Origin: Streptomyces ficellus
Lineage (GTDB): Bacteria; Actinomycetota; Actinomycetes; Streptomycetales; Streptomycetaceae
Direction: 5' to 3'
DNA: 64,000 bases
NCBI RefSeq assembly: GCF_030406405.1
Contig: NZ_JAUEPL010000026.1
Coordinates: 26,880-90,879, forward strand
In this document: piece by piece, positions 55,811-63,878 of the stretch
Layout of the letters: each line of letters starts with the position of its first letter
Position numbering within the stretch: the first letter of the stretch is position 1
Made by a program: the position numbers and the translations under genes
Notes under the pieces: generated by a model
Told to the model about the DNA's origin: nothing
Database searches by the model: none
The model's input: the letters and a program-made list of their open reading frames with translations, nothing else

Positions 55811-57208
55811 ATGCCTGATGCCGACACCCACATCGCGCCGCAGACCGCCCCGGTGACGCCGACCGAACCGGTGACCGGCTGGGGCCGCACCGCCCCCACC
55901 GTCGCCCGCGTCCTGCGCCCCCGCAGCCATGAGGAGGCCGTCGCCGCGGTGCGTGACTGCGGCGATCGCGGCGGCATCGCCCGCGGGCTCGGCCGCGCCT
56001 ACGGCGACGCGGCTCAGAACGCGGGCGGCTCGGTACTCGACATGACCGGCCTCGACCGCATCCGTGCCATCGACGCGGACGCGGGCGTCGTGGTCTGCGA
56101 CGCGGGCGTCAGCCTGCACCGCCTCATGGAGGTGCTGCTGCCGCTCGGCTGGTTCGTGCCCGTGACCCCCGGCACCCGCTACGTCACCGTCGGCGGGGCC
56201 ATCGGCGCCGACATCCACGGCAAGAACCACCACGTCTCCGGCTCCTTCAGCCGTCACGTACGCGCCTTCGAGCTCCTCACCGCGGACGGCGCGATCCGCA
56301 CGGTCCTGCCCGGCACCGACCTGTTCGACGCCACCACCGGCGGCATGGGCCTGACCGGAGTGATCCTCTCCGCCACCGTCCAGCTGCTGCCCGTCGAAAC
56401 GTCCCTGATGTGCGTCGACACCGAGCGCGCCGCCGACCTCGATGACCTGATGGCCCGCCTGACCGCCAACGACCACGGCTACCGCTACTCCGTCGCCTGG
56501 ATCGACCTGCTCGCGCGCGGGGCCGCCACCGGACGGGCCGTCCTCACGCGCGGTGACCACGCCCCGTACGAGGCACTCCCGCGCCGCGCCCGGCGCGCGC
56601 CCCTCGCCTTCCGCCCCGGCAGGCTGCCGGGCGCCCCCGCCTTCGTACCGGAGGGGCTCCTCAGCCGCACGACCGTGGGGCTCTTCAACGAGCTCTGGTA
56701 CCGCCGGGCGCCCCGCCACCGCACCGGCGAGCTCCAGCGGCTGTCCGCCTACTTCCACCCTCTGGACGGCGTCCCGCACTGGAACCGCGTGTATGGGCGC
56801 GGCGGTTTCGTCCAGTACCAGTTCGTCGTCGGGTACGGGCACGAGGACGCCCTGCGCCGCATCGTGCGCCGTATCGCGCGCCGGGGGTGTCCGTCCTTCC
56901 TGGCGGTCCTGAAACGCTTCGGCGAGGGCGACCCCGGCTGGCTGTCCTTCCCCATGCCCGGCTGGACGCTGGCGCTGGACATCCCGGCCGGGCTCAGCGG
57001 TCTGGGCGCGTTCCTGGACGAGCTCGACGAGGAGGTGGCGGACGCGGGGGGCCGCGTCTACCTCGCCAAGGACTCCCGGCTCGGCCCGGACGCGCTGCGC
57101 GCCATGTACCCGCGACTGCCGGAATTCCTGGCACTGCGGGCCGAGTTGGACCCCCGCTCGGTGTTCAGGTCGGACCTGGCCCGCCGCCTCGGGCTGCTCG
57201 GCCCGTAG
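55811..57208 (+). CDS. dprE1: Decaprenylphosphoryl-beta-D-ribose 2'-oxidase (DprE1-like FAD protein)
   Basis: 465 residues. Vanillyl-alcohol-oxidase fold: FAD_binding_4 N-terminal half with RGLGRAYGDAAQNAGG, VGGAIGADIHGKNHHVSGSF (His covalent or near-FAD segment), and the C-terminal substrate part with FVQYQFVVGYGHED, FLAVLKRFGEGDPGWLSFPMPGWTLALDIP and VYLAKDSR (Lys418 equivalent). The residue equivalent to the M. tuberculosis Cys387 (NICVDFP there) is Ala in the motif TLALDIP. It oxidises decaprenylphosphoryl ribose; DprE2 then reduces to the arabinose epimer. ATG at 55811, leaderless type. Confidence 0.9.
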   Translation: MPDADTHIAPQTAPVTPTEPVTGWGRTAPTVARVLRPRSHEEAVAAVRDCGDRGGIARGLGRAYGDAAQNAGGSVLDMTGLDRIRAIDADAGVVVCDAGVSLHRLMEVLLPLGWFVPVTPGTRYVTVGGAIGADIHGKNHHVSGSFSRHVRAFELLTADGAIRTVLPGTDLFDATTGGMGLTGVILSATVQLLPVETSLMCVDTERAADLDDLMARLTANDHGYRYSVAWIDLLARGAATGRAVLTRGDHAPYEALPRRARRAPLAFRPGRLPGAPAFVPEGLLSRTTVGLFNELWYRRAPRHRTGELQRLSAYFHPLDGVPHWNRVYGRGGFVQYQFVVGYGHEDALRRIVRRIARRGCPSFLAVLKRFGEGDPGWLSFPMPGWTLALDIPAGLSGLGAFLDELDEEVADAGGRVYLAKDSRLGPDALRAMYPRLPEFLALRAELDPRSVFRSDLARRLGLLGP

Positions 57209-57257
57209 GACCCCCGGACTCCCGGATCCCCGGATCCCCGGTAAGGAGCACGTCACC

Positions 57258-58019
57258 ATGAAGGATGCCTTCGGCACCCCGCAGTCCCTGCTCGTCCTCG
57301 GTGGTACGTCCGAGATCGGGCTGGCCACCGCACGCCGCCTCATCGCCCGCCGTACGCGTACGGTCTGGCTGGCCGGCCGCCCCTCCCCCGCCCTGGAGTC
57401 CGCCGCCGCGTCCCTGCGCGGGCTGCGGGCGGACGTCACCGTCCGTACCGTCCCGTTCGACGCGCTCGACACCGCCGCGCACGAGGAGGCCCTGGGCAAG
57501 GTGTTCACCGAGGGCGACATCGACATGGTGCTGCTCGCCTTCGGCGTCCTGGGCGACCAGGCGCGCGACGAGGCGGCGCCGGCCGCCGCGGTCCTGGTCG
57601 CCCAGACGAACTACACCGGCGCGGTCTCGGCCGGGCTGGTCTGCGGGAACGCTCTCCAGGCACAGGGGCACGGCTCCCTGGTCGTGCTCTCCTCGGCGGC
57701 CGCCGAACGGGCCCGCCGCGCCAATTTCCTCTACGGCTCCAGCAAGGCCGGCCTGGACGCCTTCGCCCAGGGCCTGGGCGACGCGCTGCACGGCACGGGC
57801 GTGCACGTGATGGTCGTCAGGCCCGGTTTCGTACGGACGAGGATGACGGCCGGGCTGGCGGACGCGCCGCTGGCGACGACCCCGGAGGCGGTGGCCTTCG
57901 CGATCGAGCAGGGGCTGCGGCGCCGTGCGGAGACGGTGTGGGTGCCGGGCGCGCTGCGCGTGGTGATGTCGGTGCTGCGGCACACCCCGCGCCCGCTCTT
58001 CCGCCGCCTGCCGCTGTGA
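57258..58019 (+). CDS. dprE2: Decaprenylphosphoryl-2-keto-erythro-pentose reductase (DprE2-like SDR)
   Basis: 253 residues. NAD(P)-binding LLVLGGTSEIGLATARRL (TGxxxGIG-like), Ser in VVLSSAAAERAR, YGSSKAGLD (YxxxK active site), MVVRPGFVRTRMTAGL. It completes the epimerisation with DprE1. AAGGAG lies 8 bases before the ATG. Cotranscribed with dprE1 (spacer 49 bp). Confidence 0.92.
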   Translation: MKDAFGTPQSLLVLGGTSEIGLATARRLIARRTRTVWLAGRPSPALESAAASLRGLRADVTVRTVPFDALDTAAHEEALGKVFTEGDIDMVLLAFGVLGDQARDEAAPAAAVLVAQTNYTGAVSAGLVCGNALQAQGHGSLVVLSSAAAERARRANFLYGSSKAGLDAFAQGLGDALHGTGVHVMVVRPGFVRTRMTAGLADAPLATTPEAVAFAIEQGLRRRAETVWVPGALRVVMSVLRHTPRPLFRRLPL

Positions 58020-58046
58020 CCGGTGCCCGCCGCTGAGACCGGTGCC

Positions 58047-58637
58047 TCAGGTGCGGCTGGTGGCCGGTTCGTCGACAGGTGAGCCCTGGGCGGGCACGGC
58101 CGGGGTCGCCCGGCCGGCACCGAACTCGTACGCGTACAGCTTGCGCCAGACCCCGTCCGCGCCCTGCTCGTACAGCGCGAAGGAGCCGACCGTCCAGGAG
58201 GCCTCGAAGTCGGCCAGCTCCTCATAGGCCCGGTCCATCGCCTCCTCGGAGATGCCGTGCGCCACGGTGACATGCGGGTGGTACGGGAACTGCAGCTCCC
58301 GTACCAGCGGGCCCGACGTGTCCCTGACCCGCTGCTGGAGCCACGAGCAGGCCGACGCGCCCTCCACCACCTGCACGAAGACGACCGGTGACAGCGGCCG
58401 GAAGGTGCCCGTGCCGCTCAGCCGCATCGGGAACGCCCGGCAGGCCGCCGCGACCTCGGCGAGGTGGGCCCGGACGGCGGGCAGCCGCGACGCCTCGACC
58501 TGGGTCGGCGGCAGGAGGGTGACGTGCGTGGGGATGCCGTGCGCGGCGGGATCCCCGAAGCCCGCGCGCCGCTCCTGGAGCAGGCTGCCGTAGGGCTCCG
58601 GGACCGCGATCGAAACGCCGAGCGTTACGGTCCCCAC
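58047..58637 (-). CDS. 2'-5' RNA ligase (LigT/ThpR) family protein
   Basis: 196 residues. Two H-x-T motifs (HVTLLP at about 47 and HVTVAHG near 140), the catalytic pair of the 2H phosphoesterase superfamily, with TFRPLSPVVFVQVVEG between. Activity: cyclic nucleotide 2'-5' phosphodiester hydrolysis or ligation; in vivo role unknown. GTG at 58637 has GAGGAG 6 bases upstream. Upstream, a hairpin at 58676-58701 ends the trpS transcript. Confidence 0.88.
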   Translation of the reverse strand: MGTVTLGVSIAVPEPYGSLLQERRAGFGDPAAHGIPTHVTLLPPTQVEASRLPAVRAHLAEVAAACRAFPMRLSGTGTFRPLSPVVFVQVVEGASACSWLQQRVRDTSGPLVRELQFPYHPHVTVAHGISEEAMDRAYEELADFEASWTVGSFALYEQGADGVWRKLYAYEFGAGRATPAVPAQGSPVDEPATSRT

Positions 58638-58675
58638 GTCGTTCTCCTCACTTCGGTCGTCCGGTTGGTCGTCCG

Positions 58676-58701
58676 GTGCAGCGCCAGTGTGGCGGCTGCA
58701 C
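58676..58701 (-). terminator. Hairpin after trpS
   Basis: GTGCAGC-GCCA pairs with TGGC-G-GCTGCAC; one bulged base. It lies 28 bases beyond the trpS stop, before the RNA ligase gene. Confidence 0.6.
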
Positions 58702-58728
58702 CCACCGCGTGGCCAGAGCCGCCCGGGT

Positions 58729-59742
58729 TCAGTGCTTGGCGGGCAGGAAGCCCACCTTCTCGTACGTCTGCGCGAGCGTCTCCCCGGCGACGGCACGCGC
58801 CTTCTCGGCGCCCTTGGCCAGGATGGAGTCCAGCGTCTCGGGGTCGTCCAGGTATTCCTGGGTGCGGGCCCTGAAGGGGGTGACGAAGCCCACCATGACC
58901 TCGGCGAGGTCGGTCTTCAGCGCCCCGTACATCTTGCCCTCGTAGCCACGCTCCAGGTCCGCGACGGGGGTGCCGGTGAGGGTGGACATGATGGTCAGCA
59001 GGTTGCTGACGCCGGGCTTGCGCTCGGGGTCGAAGCGGATCACGGTCTCGGTGTCGGTGACCGCGCTCTTGACCTTCTTCGCGGTCGTCTTCGGCTCGTC
59101 CAGCAGGTTGATCAGCCCCTTCGGCGTGGAGGCCGACTTGCTCATCTTGACCGTCGGGTCCTGCAGGTCGTAGATCTTCGCCGTCTCCTTGAGGATGTAC
59201 GGCGCCGGGACGGTGAACGTCTCACCGAAGCGCGTGTTGAACCGCTCCGCGAGGTCGCGGGTGAGCTCGATGTGCTGGCGCTGGTCCTCGCCGACCGGGA
59301 CCTCGTTGGCCTGGTAGAGCAGGATGTCCGCGACCTGGAGGATCGGGTACGTGAAGAGACCGACCGTGGCGCGGTCGGCGCCCTGCTTGGCGGACTTGTC
59401 CTTGAACTGCGTCATGCGGCCGGCCTCGCCGAAGCCGGTCAGGCAGTTCATGACCCAGCCCAGCTGGGCGTGCTCGGGGACGTGGCTCTGGACGAAGAGC
59501 GTGCAGCGCTCGGGGTCGAGTCCCGCGGCGAGCAGCTGGGCGGCGGCGAGCCGGGTGTTGGCACGCAGCTCGGCGGGGTCCTGCGGAACGGTGATCGCGT
59601 GCAGGTCGACGACCATGTAGAAGGCGTCGTGGGTCTCCTGGAGCGCGACCCACTGACGGACCGCACCGAGGTAGTTGCCGAGGTGGAACGAGCCTGCGGT
59701 GGGCTGGATTCCGGAGAGCACGCGAGGACGATCAGAGGCCAT
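58729..59742 (-). CDS. trpS: Tryptophanyl-tRNA synthetase
   Basis: 337 residues. GIQPTAGSFHLGNYLGAV holds the HIGH-type HLGN; KMSKSAS the KMSKS loop; DLHAITVPQ and QFKDKSAK are class Ic features. It attaches Trp to tRNA. ATG at 59742 is chosen because conserved sequence (ASDRPRVLSGIQ) starts there; the alternative ATG at 59751 adds three residues and both ribosome sites are weak. It lies in a leftward series; glyA is upstream but separated by a terminator. Confidence 0.95.
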   Translation of the reverse strand: MASDRPRVLSGIQPTAGSFHLGNYLGAVRQWVALQETHDAFYMVVDLHAITVPQDPAELRANTRLAAAQLLAAGLDPERCTLFVQSHVPEHAQLGWVMNCLTGFGEAGRMTQFKDKSAKQGADRATVGLFTYPILQVADILLYQANEVPVGEDQRQHIELTRDLAERFNTRFGETFTVPAPYILKETAKIYDLQDPTVKMSKSASTPKGLINLLDEPKTTAKKVKSAVTDTETVIRFDPERKPGVSNLLTIMSTLTGTPVADLERGYEGKMYGALKTDLAEVMVGFVTPFRARTQEYLDDPETLDSILAKGAEKARAVAGETLAQTYEKVGFLPAKH

Positions 59743-59850
59743 GTTCCTCATTGTCTCAGGTGCGACCGACAGCTCGGGAAACGGCCGGGGACGGACAGGG
59801 GCGCACCCGGGATGAGACGAGGAACACAGCGTGCCACGGGACCGGGCCGG

Positions 59851-59890
59851 GCCACGGACGGGGCACCCAGCGGTGCCCGCGGCCCGTGGC
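59851..59890 (-). terminator. Terminator of glyA
   Basis: GCCACGG and GGGCACC pair with GGTGCCC and CCGTGGC in an 18/19-base stem with an internal loop; 13 bases past the glyA stop. Confidence 0.75.
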
Positions 59891-59902
59891 GCGCCCGGCT
59901 CC

Positions 59903-61180
59903 TTACGCGGGGATGCCGGGGGCCGGGTGGGCGGCCATCAGGTCGGCGACCTCCGCGCGGATCGTGAGCAGGGCGTCCTCGTCGCCGTCCCGCGCCGCGC
60001 CGACGCCCCGGTCGATCCAGTCGGCGACGGCCGTCATGTGCTGCGTACCGAGGCCGCGGGAGGTCAGCGAGGGGGTGCCGATGCGGATGCCGGAGGGGTC
60101 GAAGGGCTTGCGGGGGTCGTAGGGGACGGTGTTGTAGTTCACGACGACCCCCGCCCGGTCCAGCGCCTTCGCGGCGACCTTGCCCGGCACGTCCTTCGAG
60201 GTGAGGTCCATCAGGATCAGGTGGTTGTCGGTGCCGCCGGAGACCAGGTCGAAGCCGCGGGCGAGCAGTGCCTCGGCGAGCGCCCTGGCGTTGGCGACGA
60301 CCGCGTGCGCGTAGTCGCGGAAGGAGGGCCGGGACGCCTCGTGGAGGGCGACGGCGATGGCGGCGGTGGTCTGGTTGTGGGGACCGCCCTGGAGGCCGGG
60401 GAAGACCGCCTTGTCGATGGCCTTGGCGTGCTCCTCGCGGCACATGAGCATCGCGCCGCGCGGGCCGCGCAGCGTCTTGTGGGTGGTCGTGGAGATCACG
60501 TCCGCGTGCGGCACCGGCGACGGGTGGGCGCCGCCCGCGATCAGGCCGGCGATGTGGGCGACGTCGGCGACCAGGACGGCGCCCGCCTCGCGGGCGATCT
60601 CCGCGAAGGCGGCGAAGTCGATGGTGCGGGGCAGGGCGGTGCCACCGCAGAAGATGACCTTGGGCCGCTCCTTGAGCGCCAGGTCGCGCACCTCGTCGAA
60701 GTCGATCAGGCCGGTGTCCCGGCGTACGCCGTACTGGACGCCGCGGAACCACGTACCGGTCGCGGAGACGCCCCAGCCGTGGGTGAGGTGGCCGCCCATC
60801 GGCAGGGCCATGCCCATCACGGTGTCACCGGGCTGGGCGAAGGCGAGGTAGACGGCGAGGTTGGCCGGGGAGCCGGAGTAGGGCTGGACGTTGGCGTGGT
60901 CGACGCCGAAGAGGGCCTTGGCCCGGCCGATGGCGAGCAGCTCGACCTGGTCGATGTGCCGCTGGCCCTCGTAGTACCGCCGGCCGGGGTAACCCTCGCT
61001 GTACTTGTTCTGCAGGACGGTGCCGGAGGCCTCCAGGACGGCCTGCGAGACGTAGTTCTCGCTGGGGATCAGCCGCAGGGTGTCGGCCTGGAGCCGCTCC
61101 TCGGCGCCGACGAGCGCGGCCAGTTCCGGGTCGGTGGCGGCGAGGGCGGGGTGGTGCGCGGGAAGGGGAAGGCTGGTCAT
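59903..61180 (-). CDS. glyA: Serine hydroxymethyltransferase
   Basis: 425 residues. PLP-Lys in STTTHKTLRGPRGAM (K about 235), substrate and folate segments NYVSQAVLEASGTVLQNKYSEGYPGRRYYEGQ, LSPNVQPYSGSPAN-type (VDHANVQPYSGSPANLAV), and PYDPRKPFDPSGIRIGT. Converts Ser and THF to Gly and methylene-THF in the cytosol. ATG at 61180, GGAG upstream. A ZTP riboswitch lies in the 5' leader at 61218-61303. A second glyA probably exists elsewhere, since this protein is shorter than and diverges from the canonical one by context. Confidence 0.94.
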   Translation of the reverse strand: MTSLPLPAHHPALAATDPELAALVGAEERLQADTLRLIPSENYVSQAVLEASGTVLQNKYSEGYPGRRYYEGQRHIDQVELLAIGRAKALFGVDHANVQPYSGSPANLAVYLAFAQPGDTVMGMALPMGGHLTHGWGVSATGTWFRGVQYGVRRDTGLIDFDEVRDLALKERPKVIFCGGTALPRTIDFAAFAEIAREAGAVLVADVAHIAGLIAGGAHPSPVPHADVISTTTHKTLRGPRGAMLMCREEHAKAIDKAVFPGLQGGPHNQTTAAIAVALHEASRPSFRDYAHAVVANARALAEALLARGFDLVSGGTDNHLILMDLTSKDVPGKVAAKALDRAGVVVNYNTVPYDPRKPFDPSGIRIGTPSLTSRGLGTQHMTAVADWIDRGVGAARDGDEDALLTIRAEVADLMAAHPAPGIPA

Positions 61181-61217
61181 GGCGTGCGCTCCAAGGGGCC
61201 GGCAGCGGTCGTCTCCC

Positions 61218-61303
61218 GGGGTGCCCAGGCGGGCGGCACCTCGTGCGGTCTGCCGCGCACGACTTCCCCGGGGTCGCTTCCCCGTACGCCAGTCGCCGTG
61301 CGT
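61218..61303 (-). ncRNA. ZTP (pfl) riboswitch in the glyA leader
   Basis: Minus strand reading from 61303: GCAC(GG)CGACTGGCG, the conserved 5' part containing ACTGGCG; a small G/C hairpin GGGGAAGCGACCCC; GGGGAAGTCGTG, the strand closing P1 against CGAC; a variable hairpin; and CCGCCCGCCTGGGCACC, the conserved 3' domain with CCGCCTGGGC. Order and conserved bases match the ZTP riboswitch, which senses the purine intermediate ZTP/ZMP and is known before folate and one-carbon genes, including glyA in actinobacteria. The expression platform near GGAG suggests translational control. A TAAGGT hexamer (61309-61314) could be its -10. Confidence 0.85.
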
Positions 61304-61412
61304 ACGGCCACCTTAACGGGCACGCCGGTCGAAGGTTTCCCGGCCCACCTGGCGAGCGACGATAGATAAGGGCGCACCCCAGGCCCCCGGCCGCAGGACG
61401 AACGGAGATTCC

Positions 61413-62630
61413 GTGTCGAGAACGCAAGACGCGATCGCTTCCGCCGAGGCGCGCAGCGCGCACAACTACCACCCGTTGCCCGTCGTCGTCAGCTCGGCGG
61501 AGGGCGCGTGGATGACCGATGTCGAGGGGCGCCGCTTCCTCGACATGCTGGCGGGCTACTCCGCCCTCAACTTCGGCCATGGCAACCGCCGGCTGATCGA
61601 GGCCGCCAAGGCCCAGCTGGAGCGGGTGACGCTGACCTCCCGCGCCTTCTACCACGACCGGTTCGCGGAGTTCTGCGAGCAGTTGGCCGAGCTGTGCGGC
61701 ATGGAGATGGTGCTGCCGATGAACACCGGGGCGGAGGCGGTGGAGACCGCGGTGAAGACCGCCCGCAAGTGGGGCTACCGCGTCAAGGGCGTCCCCGACG
61801 GCATGGCCAAGATCATCGTGGCGGCCGGCAACTTCCACGGCCGGACGACCACGATCGTCAGCTTCTCGACCGACCCGGAGGCGCGGGCGGACTACGGCCC
61901 CTACACGCCGGGCTTCGAGATCGTTCCCTACGGGGACGTGGCCGCCATCGAGGAGGCCATGACGGACAACACCGTGGCCGTGCTGCTGGAGCCGATCCAG
62001 GGCGAGGCCGGGGTGCTGGTGCCGCCGCCGGGCTATCTCGCCCGGGTGCGGGAGCTGACCCGCGAGCGGGACGTGCTGTTCATCGCGGACGAGATCCAGT
62101 CGGGCCTGGGCCGCACCGGCCGGACGTTCGCGTGCGAGCACGAGGACGTGGTGCCCGACATGTACGTGCTGGGCAAGGCGCTGGGCGGCGGCGTCGTGCC
62201 GGTGTCGGCGGTCGTGTCCAGCACGGCGGTGCTCGGCGTGCACCGGCCCGGTGAGCACGGCTCGACGTTCGGCGGCAACCCGCTGGCCTGTGCCGTGGCG
62301 CTGGAGGTGATCGCCATGCTGCGCACGGGTGAGTACCAGCAGCGGGCGGCCGAGCTGGGCGACCACCTGCACCGGGAGCTGGGACTGCTGGTGGGCGGGG
62401 GCGCCGTGGAGGCGGTCCGCGGGCGCGGCCTGTGGGCGGGCGTCGACATCGTGCCGAGCCTGGGCACCGGGCGGCAGATCTCGGAGCAGCTGATGGAGCG
62501 CGGCGTCCTGGTGAAGGACACGCACGGTTCGACGATCCGGATCGCCCCGCCACTGGTGATCAGCAAGGAGGACCTGGACTGGGGTCTGGAGCAGCTGCGG
62601 ACGGTGCTCAGGAGCGGCGCCACGGAGTGA
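61413..62630 (+). CDS. rocD: Ornithine aminotransferase
   Basis: 405 residues. Class III PLP enzyme: NTGAEAVETAVKTARKWGYRVKG, FHGRTTTIVSFS, LLEPIQGEAGV, ADEIQSGLGRTG, LGKALGGGVVPVSA (Lys-PLP) and GSTFGGNPLACAVA, matching RocD. Converts ornithine and 2-oxoglutarate to glutamate semialdehyde and glutamate. GTG at 61413 has GGAG 5 bases upstream. It diverges from glyA; the 232-bp gap holds the riboswitch and promoters. Followed by a MITE-like element. Confidence 0.95.
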   Translation: MSRTQDAIASAEARSAHNYHPLPVVVSSAEGAWMTDVEGRRFLDMLAGYSALNFGHGNRRLIEAAKAQLERVTLTSRAFYHDRFAEFCEQLAELCGMEMVLPMNTGAEAVETAVKTARKWGYRVKGVPDGMAKIIVAAGNFHGRTTTIVSFSTDPEARADYGPYTPGFEIVPYGDVAAIEEAMTDNTVAVLLEPIQGEAGVLVPPPGYLARVRELTRERDVLFIADEIQSGLGRTGRTFACEHEDVVPDMYVLGKALGGGVVPVSAVVSSTAVLGVHRPGEHGSTFGGNPLACAVALEVIAMLRTGEYQQRAAELGDHLHRELGLLVGGGAVEAVRGRGLWAGVDIVPSLGTGRQISEQLMERGVLVKDTHGSTIRIAPPLVISKEDLDWGLEQLRTVLRSGATE

Positions 62631-62671
62631 CGGGGACCCGCCCTGCGGGTACGGACGGTACGGACACGGCC

Positions 62672-62773
62672 AGGGCCTGTCTTGTGGATCGGGCCGGGTC
62701 AGGAGCGGCCCGCCGGGGAGCGGTTGATGTCACCGCGGGCACGCGAGCCCGGCACGCTGCGAAGACAGGCCCT
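62672..62773. mobile_element. 102-bp MITE-like element with 12-bp inverted repeats
   Basis: AGGGCCTGTCTT (62672-62683) and AAGACAGGCCCT (62762-62773) are perfect inverted termini of a non-coding 102-bp element. ACGGC flanks both sides (62666-62670, one base from the left end; 62774-62778, touching the right end), a possible 5-bp target duplication. The right end supplies the last two bases of the TAG stop codon of the leftward gene. The ends resemble those of IS5-type streptomycete elements as I remember them. Confidence 0.75.
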
Positions 62774-63878
62774 ACGGCAGCGCGCGGCACAGGGCGTCGA
62801 GGGCGCCCGTCCACGCGCTGTCGGTCGGGGTGGCGTAGCCGACCACCAGGGCGTCGCGCCCGCGCGGTACGTCCGGGTGGCGGAAGCGGTCCAGGCCCTG
62901 GACGGCGAGGCCCTGCCAGGCTGCGGCTTGGACGACGGAGGGCTCGGTGCCGGGCGGGAGTTCCAGCACGGCGTGGAGCCCGGCCGCGATGCCGCTGACC
63001 CGGATGCCGGGCGCCCGTTCGGCGAGCGCGGCCACGAGCTGGTCGCGCCGCCGCCGGTAGCGCAGCCGCATGCTCCGTACGTGCCGGTCGTAGGCGCCCG
63101 AGGAGATGAACTCCGCCAGCGTCAGCTGGTCGAGCGCGCTGGACACCCAGTCGGTGCCGCCCTTCGCCGCCAGCACGTCGCCGACCAGCTGCTCCGGCAG
63201 CACCATCCACGCCAGCCGCAGTCCGGGCGTGAGCGACTTGCTGGCCGTCCCGAGATAGACGACGCGCTCGGGGTCCAGGCCCTGGAGGGCACCGACCGGC
63301 TGGCGGTCGTAGCGGAACTCGCCGTCGTAGTCGTCCTCCAGGATCAGCCCGCCGGTCCTGCGCGCCCAGTCCACGGCCTCGGTGCGCCGGTCGGGGGTGA
63401 GTGCGCCGCCGAGCGGGAACTGGTGCGCGGGCGTCATCAGGACCGCCCCTTGGCGGCGCAACGCGCCGGTGCGCGTGCCGTGTTCGTCGAACGGCAGCGC
63501 GGGTGTGCGCAGCCCGGCCCGGGTGAGCAGGTTCCAGTGGACGTCGAGCCCGTACGACTCGACGGCCACGTCCCGTACCTTCCGCTCGCGCAGCACCTGG
63601 GCCATCAGGCGCAGCCCGTGGACGAAGCCGGAGCAGATGACGATGCGGTCGGGGTCGGCGTACACGCCGCGGGCGCGGGCCAGGTAGTCGGCGAGGACGG
63701 TACGCAGTTCGACGCGGCCGTGCGGGCCGCCGTACCCGAAGGCCTCGTGCGGGGCGGCCGTCAGCGCCCGGCGGGCCGCCTTGAGCCACTGGGCGCGCGG
63801 GAAGGACCCGAGGTCGGGCATGCCGGGGTGCAGGGTGTGCGCGGCGGGGCGCCGTACCACCGGGCGCGCGGGCGGCAC
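62772..63878 (-). pseudogene. MocR/GntR-type PLP aminotransferase fragment, 5' end broken
   Basis: 368 codons encode only the class I aminotransferase half of a MocR regulator: HPGMPDLGSFPRAQWLKAARRAL, HEAFGYGGPHGRVELRTVLADYLARARGV, YLGTASKSLTPGLRLAWMVLP (Lys-PLP) and HAVLELPPG. The N-terminal winged-helix GntR domain and linker, about 100 residues, should precede it on the minus strand. Instead, from 63878 the sequence is an inverted copy of part of the gene itself, and the leftward frame stops at 63942. So the 5' part is replaced. The TAG stop is made by the MITE junction. Whether the break is biological or an assembly fold-back cannot be told from this window. Confidence 0.75.
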
